A stretch of 64,000 nt of DNA. Source: Gracilaria gracilis (lineage: Eukaryota; Rhodophyta; Florideophyceae; Gracilariales; Gracilariaceae). Below the pieces are notes generated by a model that saw nothing but the letters and a program-made list of their open reading frames with translations, was not told the DNA's origin and searched no databases. The stretch covers positions 186,001-250,000 of the forward strand of contig JARGSG010000068.1 of assembly GCA_030374805.1 (NCBI GenBank). The letters are read 5' to 3'. Of this stretch, positions 21,042 through 33,794 are shown piece after piece (position 1 is the stretch's first letter; every line of letters begins with the position of its first letter). The translations under genes and the position numbers were made by a program.

Positions 21042-21744
21042 TAAGTTGGTCTAGCAGCGCGTCCCCAAAAGAAAAGACCACTTGCGAAGGAATAGCTTTT
21101 GGCTCTAGTTACTACTTCTTGGCAAACTGTTCTCCTTCTAGCAGAGTGCAAATGATTTGGTTGACGTATAGTTACCAACTTTTCTGACATTTAGAATATA
21201 ACGAATATTTTGGTGTTCTGTTCAGATCTCTTGTAGTCAATTCTTTCCTTTATAGGTTTTTTTCTATTCTGTTCTTTCTTTCTGCCACTCTCTGTAGCTT
21301 GATTCTTTTACTGTTCTCACTCGCCCATTTTCGACACTTGCTCTTCATCGGGCTGCTCTCTTTTGTAAACCTGCCTTTTTACTGTATAAACACGTACATC
21401 TCTACCCACTATGTCTAAAACCTCAACACTCACTCGCTTGTGGTGACGGTTTGACCTTGGACTTACTTTCGGCTTAGATTTTTCCTTCCCAAAGTGCTCG
21501 GTTTGCTCTGGAGAATGCAGGAAGGAGATTTCAAACGTTTTTCTCTGTTTGTGCTTTTGCCGCAAAAGGCGTTACCCACCAGTTTTCTGTCGACCTAAAA
21601 GTATCTGAATTTTGTCGCAGAATTCAAGGATGATTGACTCGTTTCGAGGTTGATTATTTCGTTTTTGTCTCCGCTTGGAAGTTTACTCGAAGTTCCATCT
21701 CATTGGCAGTTGATTGATCTCATTAGACGGTTGTTTTGTTCTGG
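21042..21744. other. pyrimidine- and AT-rich tail and leader, no gene
   Basis: No coding signal. Sequence around 21085-21230 resembles 63825-63970 at roughly 60% by eye (shared blocks GGCTCTA, ACTGTTC, ACGTATAG.TACC), suggesting a retroelement-derived repeat. The T-rich 21230-21330 may be leader or LTR of the Ty3 element whose gag begins at 21745. Confidence 0.35.
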
Positions 21745-21807
21745 ATGTTGTCAGATCGTCCAAGGACGTGCATTCTGACTGGAAGAACGGAACCGCCACT
21801 CCCGTCG
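21745..21807 (+). pseudogene. gag 5' part of a host Ty3 element, split by the chromovirus
   Basis: ATG 21745 opens 21 codons that run exactly up to the chromovirus insertion point. Ignoring the CGTCG duplication, the frame continues without a break at 33795 on the far side. This shows that the chromovirus inserted inside a gag coding region. Confidence 0.72.
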
Positions 21808-22308
21808 TTTCAAACAAATACCGATGAGGTGTGGGGTCTTGCTGGTGGAGGGAGCGCGCGAGGGCTCAACCTAAAGGGGAGAAACACACAACCAATATGG
21901 TAGTAGGGCACCTGAAACCCGCAGGGGACAACGAGGGGGCAACTAATCTATACCGTGTAGGTGTATGGTAGTAGACGTCGACGCGCGGTAAAACCTGAAT
22001 AAGAGTAGAGTAGCATGTGACCAAGATGGTATAGTTACTGCCCTAATGGTGCCTGACTTTACAATACGCAAGGGGGAAGGCGAGGTGCACCACAATATAT
22101 ACATGGTGCACCGAGGCCGATATACCATGCGGGCATGACGTCATCGGTTGCGTTCATGACCTACTGTCATGGCCCAGTAATGTTAAGTTAAACTAAATGA
22201 TAAATGATAAATTATAAGGTAGAGAATACCAATGGGGTGAAGTGCAGCCAGCAAGGCGCACAAGTAGGCCCACGTGGCACCAACCCACTGAAGTCTCATT
22301 GTACTACA
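21808..22308 (-). repeat. chromovirus 3' LTR (left copy)
   Basis: 501 bp, matching 33294-33789 with many substitutions and small indels. In element sense it starts TGTAGTACAATG and ends GAAA, so it lacks the usual terminal CA. Confidence 0.9.
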
Positions 22309-22852
22309 GACCCCGTTCCTACTCTGAGCCACGCCCTCGTGGTTCCTAGATCCTCTCACCAAGTTGCTGGCATCGTCGTACCAATTTGGTCAACAACGCA
22401 GCCCTTGTTCTATTTCGCGCGGTGAATTGCGCTCGCTTCTACGATACGGAGCGTACCTGTTCACAATCTGGGTCACCATCGACAGTGGCTTCCCAATTCC
22501 CATTTGTGGTTTTGAGCGCGACGCGCTCCCGTTGTGTAATATCAAGGTTCGACCATCAGCACGCGGTTGCGTACAACGTTACGGATTCAGGGCTTTGAAC
22601 GCCTTTCCTGCGTCAGCACACCCATTGAAGTATGCGGTGCGGCTTGGAACTTTTGTGCGGGCTGTACCGTGAAGGATTTTGGAACCCCCTTGGTTGTGGC
22701 TTGTATCCCTGTTCCTTTGAGATTCTGTCTCCGTCCCTTCCAGGTCGTTTTACCATCACTCCTCCCGGTGGCATTTGTACCCCTCTGCGGTTGGTTTGTG
22801 CTGGCGCGGGCCTCCGTGGATTCCTGCCCGACCGACAAGGTTTAATCCATTC

Positions 22853-25800
22853 ATGGTGACCCCCGCTCCTTACCTAAACCACGTGAGTAGCCCTGGTACT
22901 AGCGTACGGGTTCACACTCGTAGTGGTACGCGACACTTGTGGGTTCCCCATGTTTCTCCATTAGAAGAGGTAACCACAAGGGAAGGTGCGCCCTCGGCGA
23001 CCAATGCCGATACCTTAATGTTTGAACGAGCATGGAGCCCCGAACGGGTGGAGGTTTTGAGCATCAGCTGTGGCGACTCACCCATTGTGCATATAAACCC
23101 AATTCGGTTCACCGCTGCGGTTGAGTGCCCAGCGTCTATACCACTCCCTCGCGGTCATCATCACAAAATGTCGGGCGCCGCTTTTTCGCGCGGTCGTGGA
23201 AGCGGTATTACAAAGTCTGGTTCGCGCGGTGCTGCATTGTATCATACCCAAATCCAAACAGGTTCTCGGAGCCAGCTGGTTCAGTGTTCTTTGCACCAAG
23301 CTCAAGATATTCATGAAGGGATCCAGGATCCGTATGGTCCGGAGCCCGAGATTCCTCGTGGGATTTCCTATTATGGTTTGGAACCGTTTACAACGGCCGA
23401 TTGGAATGTTTCCCGACATGGTCCCTTCGGGATCAATCCAAAAGTGGTTTCGAAAGCGACGCTGTACCGCCGGTACTAGCCGGTGGCGCCGTGAAAACCT
23501 CGCTTCCCGGCGTCTTGCGACTTCCGACTCTGGATACTTACTTGGGTTTGTTTCGTTGGGATTTTGAGCGTCTCCGCTCAGTCCCCCAGACGCTTCACCG
23601 TCGGGATACGGAGTCTCAGCCTCGTCAGGGTCGGGTTGAGTGCTACGAAAGTCGCCTACGGCACACTCCAGTGAAATAGTCCATTCCCTCTCTGTATCAT
23701 AGCGACCTGCCGTACGTCCGTATTGAACCACAGCCCCACTATTACTGACGTCTGGTTGTGATTTGTCAATATGATTCCCTCCCGCAGCAGTACCTTGCGG
23801 CTTCTTCACATTTGTTGTGCTTCGACAGGCCCTACGATACCATACATTGGAATAACCGTCGTAGGTGGGGTGCGAATGCCGCCATGGAGGCTCACATCCG
23901 CACCCAGTCGTGCTTTAACCGCGTCATGCACGGGTTTCAAAACGTGGAATTATTTTCTCAACCTAATAAGGGACGGAACTCTTGGTATGGGACTCGACCC
24001 AAATGGTCGAATGCCTATGAGGTGCAGATGTCGCTTCGCGTCCCAACTCCACCAGCATTGGCCTACTTCGGGAGCTATATCACTCGTAACCACGATGGGT
24101 ACTACCTCATTTGGTCGATTGGCCTCGCGGAGTGGGCCGTGCTGGTGGCCGTCCTGGCTCTACAGGCTGCCCTTGACGGTATTGGCCAGCATTGCCATTC
24201 TTGCGAAGCCGATATTTACCGTGACCGTATGCAACCTCCTAGTCGCATGTTCTTCATTCCCCCGGGGGTCATTTGCAACATCCAGCAGTTCGGACTGGGA
24301 ACCATTATGAAAGGTACCGACAACTCAGTTGAGAAACTGGAGTCTTTGCTTACCCAAGTGGAGAGCTTTCCGTGGGGCGTCCAGCAAGGGTCGGAATTTT
24401 TCGATCCGGTATCCTGGAAGGTTGTTTCGCGCGCGGAGCAACGGTGCCCCGGGCCACCGACCAACCAGAGACCTCCAGAAAGTCTCGAACCACTTCCAAC
24501 CGTGGTGTAATCGCCAGTCGCTACGCCTGTGGTCACTTCAGCGCCTATCCCCGCTCCGGAGGGATGCAACACGCCTGACCATACTGGTGTAACTCCTCTT
24601 CCCCCCAGTACCACAGGGGTTGATGGGCCACCGCGGGCTATCCTTGGGGATGTCATGGCTACGGCTGCGGCGCCTCTTCCCTCTCAGGTGGACTCCCAGG
24701 CCGTATCAGGTTTAATGGCTCGGGTCCTCCGAGCCTGCGTGGTGAACTTCCAGCGGGTGGGTCCTACCTCTGTGGTCGAAGCGCTTACCCTCCTAGAAAG
24801 CACCCTACCTCGTCATGCACAGTACGTGCGATAATTCTCCCAAATTGGTGAGGTCCGAAACCGATTCCAGGTCGAGCTCTACCAGATGGCTACCAACCAG
24901 GTGGCCGGTCTAGCGACGGCTATAGGCCCGACGCCTATATAACGTTTGAAGGATCCCCTCTTTGGTTCTAGCCTGAACCCTGGCCTTCTAGCCGTTCCGC
25001 AGGCTCGTCTTAACACTGGAACGTCGGTACCTCCGGTGGCGCAGATGACCGCGCCACCTCCGATGGGTCGTGACGTAATGCCAGGCGTCAGCGTGCCTAC
25101 TAGTACCCCCGTGGGTCACGGTAGCGCACCGAGCCAGGCTCCAGGCCAGGCTCCTCTATTCCAGCCTTGGCCGGGAGCCCATCAAAACACCACTCCGGGT
25201 CGGCGATCTTCAGTTGGAGGCTCCTCGGGGCCTCACTCTGCTACTCACCCATCGGGTTGATTCCTGTCCCCACTTGGGCCTGTGCTTGAGCCATGTTGCT
25301 TCTGCATCTCTGCTGGTGTTACTATCCGAGTAAAGCTAAAAGTTATGCGTTTCCATGTTAGGCTCCAGTTACCATAGAGGTGCATTACGCAGCGGAAGGG
25401 GAAGCGCGAAAACAGCTCCCCATTCCTTACACCAGCGTACCGCAATAGGTGAAGATTAATGCCTTATAGGTAAACTAGTTCCATCTTGAGCCATTTTGGT
25501 GCTCGCAGTAACTATTCACCATTTTGGTACGCCGCTTCGCTTCAGTGCGGTGCAGCGAGCGGTTTCGCTTTTCCATGAGGTCAGATGTTGTGCCCCGCGC
25601 TTGCCCGAATGGCCAGCTATGTACCAAGATGGTTCTGCATGTCCTCTCACTATGCATGGGCGCACGTGCGGTGCCTCACTCTGGAGGTTACTTGCAAGGC
25701 GAATCAAAAAATTCGACCCGGAAATTACCTCTCCATATGGTAGTGAAAACCCAGAAAACCTATTTGGTCTATATCTCGAGAACAAAGCGGTTTCAGAGGC

Positions 25801-25885
25801 TAAGAGTGGCCGATTCGGGAGCGCGGTACGGTCGAAATACTTAGATTTATTGGCTATGCCGTTGCACGTTCCCAACCCACAATAG
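22853..25885 (+). pseudogene. decayed antisense coding region inside the chromovirus, function unknown
   Basis: Between the chromovirus 3' LTR and the end of pol, long open stretches lie on the strand opposite gag-pol. They run 22853-23479, 23121-23567 and then one frame from 23401 through 25260 with only a few stops (including 24508-24510 and 24832-24834), then 25496-25885. The most coherent part (23758-24510, 250 codons) is rich in Trp, Tyr and Cys and has a hydrophobic stretch (LAEWAVLVAVLALQAAL). A Pro/Ser/Thr-rich segment follows (24529-25260). I recognise no domain. It could be an antisense accessory gene, a captured host gene, or an older insertion. Strand choice rests on frame continuity; a minus ORF at 23078-23809 is a rival. 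Confidence 0.45.
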
Positions 25886-26041
25886 TGTAAACCGAAACTG
25901 TTACTCCGCACGGCGCGCCACGGGCAGCACGCGTAGACCTCGACAGTTAAAAGGTACAAATTTTTGAATGTATCCACCGTCCTGGTTTGCCCGTGTGCGA
26001 CGTGCACCTTCCCGCCCGTGTCGAGCGCGTGCATGGTGCGT

Positions 26042-26077
26042 GTACAACGTCGCGTACAACGTCGCGTACAACTTCGG
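26042..26077. repeat. 12-bp tandem repeat, about three copies
   Basis: GTACAACGTCGC occurs twice and then again with two differences. It lies just beyond the chromovirus pol stop, in the region between pol and the antisense ORFs. Confidence 0.8.
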
Positions 26078-26217
26078 CGGTATCCGTTCCTTGTACGTAC
26101 CCCTCGTAGGTGCTTCTTTCTTGTAATACCTTCCTGGTAAGCGTTCACTAATCACTTTGGTCTTCGTGATTACGATGCGTTTCCCCCTTCCTTAGGGGAT
26201 TGCATCACCTATAAGGT

Positions 26218-29200
26218 TTACCCATCATTCGGCATGTTCTCTCCCTTTCGTTTCCAGTAGTTTACCCTGAAGTGGTGTAGTATGGCTGAGGGCGGCTCGG
26301 TAGTATCACCGTCGGCGCCCCAGCCATACCAGTGTACTGTGTACTTCAGGCCTTCTTGGGTACGGCGTTGACGTACAAGGCGTTCCACTGGGAACTCATT
26401 AGAGACCTGAGATGGTATCGGGTCACCACTTTGGTTTAGATGAGCATCGGTACCATTAGGGGCTGGTATTTCCCATGAAGGAGCAATTGTAATCCCCGCG
26501 GGTGGTACTTAGTATGGGTCTTCACCCTGTGCGTCATCATTAACCTCAAAGGGTATATTGCTTTCCCTGGGCTGAGTTCTCAGAGCAACTGCTTGTGGGT
26601 CAAGCGCGGATTCTCTACGTTCCTTTCTGGTTTGAACCGTTCAAGTTGCGACGGTGATTTGGTCTATGGAGATCGAATTCTCTACAACATCTTGGTTCAC
26701 CGTTACCGTGTGATCGATCGACCGAACTACCTTGAAAGGTCCCGATGATTTCAGAAAGAGCTTGGAATTTATATCTCTATCAATAACTTCATCATCGGCT
26801 TCGTCACCTGGTTGTGGTTTAGCTTCTTTCGGAGGGTGGTCAATAAAGACATATTGACCCGGCGTGGCCGTTACTACTTGGGTTATCTTTCGGTCGTAGT
26901 CCTCCTTGTACCGCTTCTGGGATGCTGCGAGCTTGCTTTCAACATATTTGAGAGCATGCCTTAACCTCAAAAGGGTATTGAGTTTGACCTGTGACGGTGT
27001 GGGCGAGCCAGGGGCTTCTTGTCCTAGTGGGTCTCCTTCAACAACAATAACTGGTGGGTTTCTTGACAGTATCGAATCGAACGGCTTAGTTTGCGTCGCT
27101 CGATGAACGTGAAGGTTATATGCATAAGTCAAGGGCTGCACGAGCTCGTCCCAACCAGTTTGGTGTTCTTCCGTATAGTTGCGTAATCGAGATACCAATG
27201 TTCGGTTACAGCGCTCCATTTTCCCATTCGTTTGTGGGTGATAAGTAGTGTTAGGGTAGTGCGTAATACTCCATAGATTACAACCAACATCAAAGAACTT
27301 TGAAGCTAGGTTCGAACCATTTTCGGTAAGTAGATAAAGCGGTGCACCATACGGGTAGATCCAATTGTTCAAGAATGCCACCGCGAGGGCCGTAGATTTC
27401 ATGTTCTTCAAAGGTATTGCCCGCTTGAGCGTCGAGAACCTGTCAGTGATTACGATGATGTAATGGTATCCATTTGTGTTTCTCGGCAGTAAACCTAGAA
27501 GGTCTATTGCGACGAATTCGAAAGGACCTGCAGCAGGAAATAGTTTCAAATATTTCCTATGCCTGCGGAGACCTCTACGGGGTCGTACGCATGACTCGCA
27601 ATGACCTACAAAGGTATAGATATCAAGAGCCATGTGAGGCCAATAATACCCTTGCCTCAAGGTTTAGTACATTCTCGAACCCCCAGTGTGTCCTGATAGC
27701 CTCGGGTAGTGGGCAAGGTACAGCACACGAGGGCGCAGTTCCTTGGGTACCACCTTTTGAAGGCAACCATCGATCGGAACACGCCTGACGAAAGGAAACC
27801 ATTCCGGTCAAAGTTTGAGTCTTTTGTACCTACTTGTTCAATGAGAGAGCGGCAATAGATATCGTTCGTTTGCTCTCTCAAGAAGTCCTCACGGGTAATT
27901 GGCATGACCTCTGCTTCCTCAAGTGCATATATTTCCCTAGCAATGGCGTTACTAAACCCCGCATCCTCCTAGGGTAAATTCCAGTAACCTTCTAAGGTAT
28001 CAGCATCACCTCCAGGGGTTATAGAGATGGTAAAGCATGGTATATCATCCTATAATGGCTCTGTATCCAAACCATCTGTGGTAATGCAAGACATCGCATC
28101 TGCAAAACTATGCTTGATACCTAGACGGTACTGTACGTCGTACTCGAACTCTGAGGCTCGTAACCGCCATCGGGCAAGTCTGCCTGATGCGTCGGCGAGA
28201 CCGAGTATCCACCGCTGGGAGTCATGGTCGGTTCGGAGCGTAAACCTCTCACCATATAGGTAGGGACGGAGCATCAGCATGATCAAGACCACAGCTAGAC
28301 ACTCCTTTTCGGTTGTTGCGTAATTCTTTTCTGCAGCGGGTCCCTCATGGATCCAGTACCCTATAGATAGTTTGTCGCCATTTTATTCCTCCTGCATAAG
28401 AAAAACCTCAGTTTGGGCGTCCGAAGCGTCCGTATCCAATATGTATCGTAAACCAGCTTTGGGTAGGGCCAAGATGGGAGGTGTCAAGAGCGCATGTTTC
28501 AGCGGCTGGAACGCATCCATCTACTCATTGGTAAGACATTCAAACCCTGTAGGTTGGTCTTTGAGCAGCTTCCTGTTAAGGGGAGCCGCTATCTTGGCAA
28601 ATCCCTTGATAAACCGGCGGTACACATTGCACAAACCTATAAAGGATCGGATTTCTGTTTGGGGCGTAGGTTGCTTCGCCTCCTGCACACTCCGGATGTT
28701 CCGCGGCATCACTTCTAACCTTACAGGTCTGATAATATGACCGAGGTATTCTACCTCCTTGGTGAAGAACTCGCACTTGCGGGGCTTCAACATTACTCCA
28801 GATTCCATCAAAAGGTTTAGGACTTCCCTAACATGGTGGAAGTGTTCCTCTACCGTTCTGTAATATATATGATTACATCATCGATGAATACTCGAGCGGT
28901 TCTGCACTTCGCCTTGGAGAGGATTATATATAACGCTCTCTGAAAGGTAGCTGGGGCATTCCGCAACCCAAAAGGCATGCGCATAAAGTGGAACAACCCA
29001 GCGTGGCAAGTAAACGTAGTTTTCTCCTTGTCTCCTTTCCTGATAGGTACCTGCCAATAACCACAATTGGTATTCAGCGTAGTAAAGATCTTCGCGTTGC
29101 CCAACGAATCTATACACTCGTCCATTCTAGGTATTGGGTACGAATCTCTAATGGTCATACTATTCAGTCTTCTGTATTCCATACAAAACCGCATACGGTT

Positions 29201-29989
29201 ATCATTCTTCTTTGTGACCAGCACCACAGGGCTGGTCCAATCCGCATTTGTAGGTTCTATGACACCTTCGTAGAGCATTAGTTCGACCTCATTGAGCTCA
29301 ACCTCATGGGCTTTCGGAGTTGCTAGGTAAGCCTGCTGGTAAATGGGTTTCCGGCCAGGCAAGATATCAATACGGTGCTCTGTAGCCTCAATTTGGCCTA
29401 ACCGGCCCGACCACATGGGTTCAAATTATTCTAAGAGGCGGGGGATCCGATCTCGGAGAGCCTGATTCTTCTCACCGATCTGGACTTTCTCTCTCCAATT
29501 CCTCACTGGGTCCAGTTCCATGGTCTGTTCCTGATCTCCAACCTTAAAGGTATCGGCGATCTTCTGTTCCATTTTCGTGTTTGTCGATAACGGGGGCGCA
29601 TGTGCGAGATATGGCGCATCCAACCCTCCTCCTTCTTTGGAGGTGGCGACTTCGCCCAGCCTACTAGGTGAGACCGTGAAGACCCCTTGTAGTGCCGGTA
29701 ATTCAATCCCAATAGTGGTGTTCTTGATTAACTTCAAAATATGGTTGTTGACGTTATTCAAGTACACCTTGAAGGTTGGGTTAGAAATGTTGTGAATGAT
29801 CCCGTTTGCCATCAAAACGAGGTGTCTTCCTGGCAGCCTAGGATGGTTTTTAGCGCTACTAATCCTGGTATTGCACAGGAGAAATTCACTACCATTTGGG
29901 TCATAGCCATGATTGAAACCAATTTGGTGAGCCGTATATTGTTTGAGGCCATTTCGGTGGGTATATTGGACCTCGGCTTCTGACGCCAA
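26218..29989 (-). pseudogene. chromovirus pol with RNase H, integrase and chromodomain
   Basis: Pieces lie in three frames. The protease/linker region is 29989-29426. The RT at 29416-28850 has FIDD in place of YXDD and Asn replacing the catalytic Asp of motif A (TLNTNCGYW). The RT thumb is 28811-28521 and RNase H 28292-28050. The integrase at 27660-26641 has AIDLLGL, then LLTENGSNL with Glu for the second Asp, and NGKMERCN with Glu kept. The frame continues after TGA (26641-26643) and another stop to a chromodomain at about 26400-26250 (PVERLVRQRR, HWYGWGADGDTTEP), ending 26218-26220. Several catalytic residues are lost, so it is inactive. Confidence 0.88.
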
Positions 29990-30978
29990 CCATTTTTGGT
30001 CTGCCTATTATCCATTATTGCAGTACGACCACCTTGACGGAAGGCGACCGTACGGAACCCTGGCAAAATTCCCTTGACATGTTTGTCAATGAAGTGGGTC
30101 CCTATTGTTGGATGTTGGCTGATAGAGGGAATACCGGATCAGGTGCGAGCTGAGGTGAAGGGATTTGATGGAAAATGAAAGATGGAGGCAGCTAGATAGA
30201 ACCAGCACACCAACACGAAGGTGTCTTTCTTCTGTAGGTTGCCGTCCGGGAGGAAGAAAGGCCTTCTATGCCTACCCCAGCCAAGCCAGTTGACCGCTGA
30301 CCCGACAAACGTGATTGTACTTGTACATCGTGCTAGTAGCCAAACGTTCCGAAGGAACAAGATGGTACTTACGTAAACCTGACTAGGCAATTACCCGTAC
30401 TGTCCGTATATTGACGTACTGCACGCTCAAATCAATTTTCGCGCATATGCGTACACGGCTTCGTTCTAGGTTGGTCAATACACATATGCTGCATTGGTAT
30501 ACGTCCAACGAGCCAATGGTGGATACTGTATTCAAACAAATCCAACGCAGAGCGGCAACGGTGACGCAGAGTAGACAACAGTCCCTGGGATACAGTCTGT
30601 CGCTAGAGGATCCACCACAAAGAAATTGAGCTTCACCTTGAAGGTTTCCAGTTGTACCACAGTGGTCAAATTTCTCTCAGGTGCAGTGGGCGCTCGTTAG
30701 CGTCCACCGATGGGTTGATAATCAGGGCAGGCCAAATGTTTCGCAAGATCGCATCTGGTATGACGCGAGCGTTTAGAACTTTCGAACCGGCGCAGGTATC
30801 AAGTACACACCCATCGGGAACCTGTAGCTAATTGAGAGGTTTACTGAAGAATTAACTTTACTTTTATTGTACCTCATCAGACACACAACATTGGGTACAT
30901 ATGATTCTTCTTTTTCCCCTTTTAAGGTTTCTTGTTCCGGTATCGACGGGTCTGCCAATTCACGGTTAGGGGTGGCCC

Positions 30979-32553
30979 TTACGTTAGCCGTTCGGTGTTT
31001 TCCTGCTCCTCCTGAGCGGAACTATTCTTCTCCAAGATTGGTGTTTCCTCGACGAGATGACCCTGAGATGGTGATGGTTGAGCTTGTCCCCTCCATCCAG
31101 ATCCATATAGGTACCGGTGATTTTGCTGTCTGGCACTGATTAGATCTTCCCGCACCCCTGGGGGTATTTTGTCACATCTGTTCGCCAGGTGGTCTGGCAA
31201 TAAACAGAGGCAGAAAACCGAGCCACCTGTCTGGGGATCACGCATTGCCATCGAGGCAGGTCTGGTAACCGGATTGGTTGGTACTGTGGCATATGATGCT
31301 TGCAAACCACCCGTTGAGGTTTGTTGGGTGCTCGCTGCACTTGGTGGCGACCTTACCGAAGCTGATGTTACTGTCGACGACCAATTACTATTAGAGGTGG
31401 CTCGTGACTGAGCTTGCGGTGCGGTCACAAGATGAACCGCCATCCCTTTTGGTACGCGGATGAGCAAATCACTTTATGAATTAATGCTTTCTTTTGGCTC
31501 CAATACTGACCGTTTCGGTTTGTCCCTTTAAGTTGTGTGGCGGAGACGGCTTCTTTCCGTGACGGAGGGTGTCGTCGAGCCCCTGGGCATAAAGGCATGC
31601 CCATTACACTACATCTCACGGTTCTTCGCCAGGCAGTTGCGTACCTGCGAACAAATCGCTTTGTCGACATTGTCGGCGAAGAGCGACTTCAACCTACTAG
31701 GGGTAAAGGAATTACCGAATGGGGTGGCCAGATTCCAAAGGCCCAGCGAGAATTCCATTTCGGTTTGGCTAGGGCGCTGGCGATATGCCTGCAACTCAGC
31801 GTAACCTTCTTGAATAACCTCATCGGGAGCGTAAGTTTCCAGCATGAAATTAACCACTTCTGGGTAAGTCTCTATCATCTCTGTTCCCTCTTCATCCACC
31901 GAAAGGGTATTTCCACGAAGCCTTTCTTGCTCCAGGTGGTACGCTTGACCTTTAAGGTAAGACTGGAGTAACCACATGGCAGCACTTTCAGAAAAACCAT
32001 TATGGTCATATGCAGTCTTGAACTCCTGTAGTAACTCAATTACCGCAATGGGATCATCACCTGTGATGGTAATATTACTCATCTGGAAGCTGAGCTTCTT
32101 ATATTGCTTGGTGATCTTCTGCGCAACCTCTTGGGTGTAAGCAGAGGATCGGTTTCTCAACCGATATGACCTATAATCAACCGCTTTGGTGAACAGATCG
32201 TTCAGCGGCTGATGCACCTCTAGGGTTGTATCGGTGTCCGAATCCACGTCAGACGACTTGTACCATTTCGTCTTACCTTTACGGTTTCTCTTTGACGACC
32301 CGTTCGCCAACCTGCTCGGTTTCTTCTTGCTTATACCTTTACGGTCACCATCCGACGATGAACCAGTATCGGTATCGGATCTCGAGGAATCGGGGTCAGA
32401 GTCGTAGCCGCGACTCTTTCCATTCTTCCTCCTTCTTTCTTTACCCTTGCGGTTTCTTCTTCGCCGCCGCTCTTCGGAGTCAGACGAATCGTCCTCAGGT
32501 CCATCAGTCTTGGTGCTTTTTTGAACGTTACTTCCAATGGGTGGCAAGTACAT
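30979..32553 (-). pseudogene. chromovirus gag
   Basis: ATG 32551-32553. The head alternates acidic/serine and arginine/lysine tracts over about 100 residues, followed by a gag capsid-like region (QMSNITITGDDPIAVIELL to NVDKAICSQVRNC). The first 314 codons end at 31609. The same frame resumes after several stops and runs 31467-30979 with a proline/serine/threonine-rich linker and a degenerate zinc knuckle (FCLCLLPDHLANRC; Phe replaces the first Cys). Nonsense codons but no frameshift are seen within gag. Confidence 0.8.
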
Positions 32554-33276
32554 GTCTCAAGAGCCTATCTCTATATGGCCTTCTTGATCTTACCTTACTT
32601 ACTTTAAAACTTGTAAATACGCACTATCGGCCTGAATTGGCTTTATTGGTGCGGAAGAGCTAGCAGGAATCCATTGTGGTATGTGAGTAACCATATTCAC
32701 CCCAGGGGTTTTGCTTTCGCCATTCCTTCAGAAACCCAAAGGTCTTGAACCACTCGGTGGATATGCTCCCGGGCACCAGTTAAGAGGTACGTTTCAACTA
32801 GTTTAGGTATGCGCTGAGAGAGCTGGTGCCCGGCTCAATCAACTACCAAGCAGGTAGTGGCGTATATGTCCATAGAGGTCATAGGATCATTAACCGTAGC
32901 GGTAAAAAGAGCTATTGCTCGGTCTTCCAACTGGGGCCAATTTTCCTCAACTGTTGTCGGCAAATCCTTAATAGGTTCAGGGGCCAACGGAGGCTGAATG
33001 CCCGTATCCTTTGAGATTCCGGCCCGAGGTTGCCGAAGCAACTTCTCTGGATTATACAGAATGGGTTGAGTGGCCGAAGCCGCAGCAAAAACCTTGTGGC
33101 TAGGTAGCGCACTAGAGCCACGAGTAATCCTCGTAGGTCTTTCCATAGTGACCAATAGTGGTATCCAATTGCTTCGCAGGTATTCATATGAAATCAAATA
33201 GGTTTGTGAACTTCCGGAATCATTTCGCAAGTCTTCTACTCACCAGTAGGGGTACGACAAAAACCAAGAAATTTTT

Positions 33277-33290
33277 AAGTCGGGAGACCA
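33277..33290 (-). promoter_or_regulatory. chromovirus primer-binding site
   Basis: Three bases inside the 5' LTR the minus strand reads TGGTCTCCCGACTT, complementary to a tRNA 3' end AAGTCGGGAGACCA. The tRNA identity is not assigned. Confidence 0.6.
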
Positions 33291-33293
33291 AAA

Positions 33294-33789
33294 TTTCGTA
33301 CAAATACCGATGAGGTGTGGGGTCCGCCTGGTAGAGGGAGCGCGGGAGGGCTCAACCTAAAGGAGAAAAACACACAACCAATATGTTAGTAGGGCACCTG
33401 AAACCCACAGGGGCAAACGGCGGGGCAACTAGTCTATACCGTGTAGGTGTATGGTCGTAGACGTCGACGCGCGGTAAAACCTGAAAAAGAGTACAGTAGC
33501 AAGTGACCAAGAGAGTATAGTTACTGCCCTAATGGTGCCTGACTTTATAATACCCAAGCGGAAGGTGAGGTGCACCACAATATATACAAGGTGCACCGAC
33601 GCCGATCTCCCATGCGGGCATGACGCCATCGGCTGCGCCCATGACCTACTATCATGGACCAGCAATGTTACGCTAAAATAAGTTAGAAATTAGAATAAAA
33701 TAGAGAATACCAATTGGATGAGATGCAGCCAGCAAGGCGCACAAGTAGGCCCACATGGCAACAACTCACTGAGATTTCATTGTACTACA
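33294..33789 (-). repeat. chromovirus 5' LTR (right copy)
   Basis: 496 bp partner of 21808-22308. CGTCG follows at 33790-33794. Confidence 0.9.
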
Positions 33790-33794
33790 CGTCG

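Larger units (their letters stand above)
21808..33789 (-). mobile_element. 12-kb Ty3/gypsy chromovirus with antisense coding region
   Basis: Direct LTRs of 501 bp (21808-22308) and 496 bp (33294-33789) flank 11 kb. A 5-bp target duplication CGTCG lies at 21803-21807 and 33790-33794. On the minus strand the order is primer-binding site, gag with acidic/basic head, protease, RT, RNase H, integrase and chromodomain. Pol ends at 26218, leaving 3.9 kb before the 3' LTR that holds a plus-strand decayed coding region. LTRs differ at many positions (roughly 10-15% by eye), so this insertion is much older than the copia one. All genes are broken. Confidence 0.93.

Noticed and set aside
23078..23809. 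243-codon minus-strand ORF in the chromovirus
   Set aside because: Arg/Thr/Pro-rich composition and no continuation upstream or downstream; the plus-strand frames extend much further.
26042..26077. CRISPR array
   Set aside because: A 12-bp tandem repeat without spacers; no array structure exists anywhere in the window.
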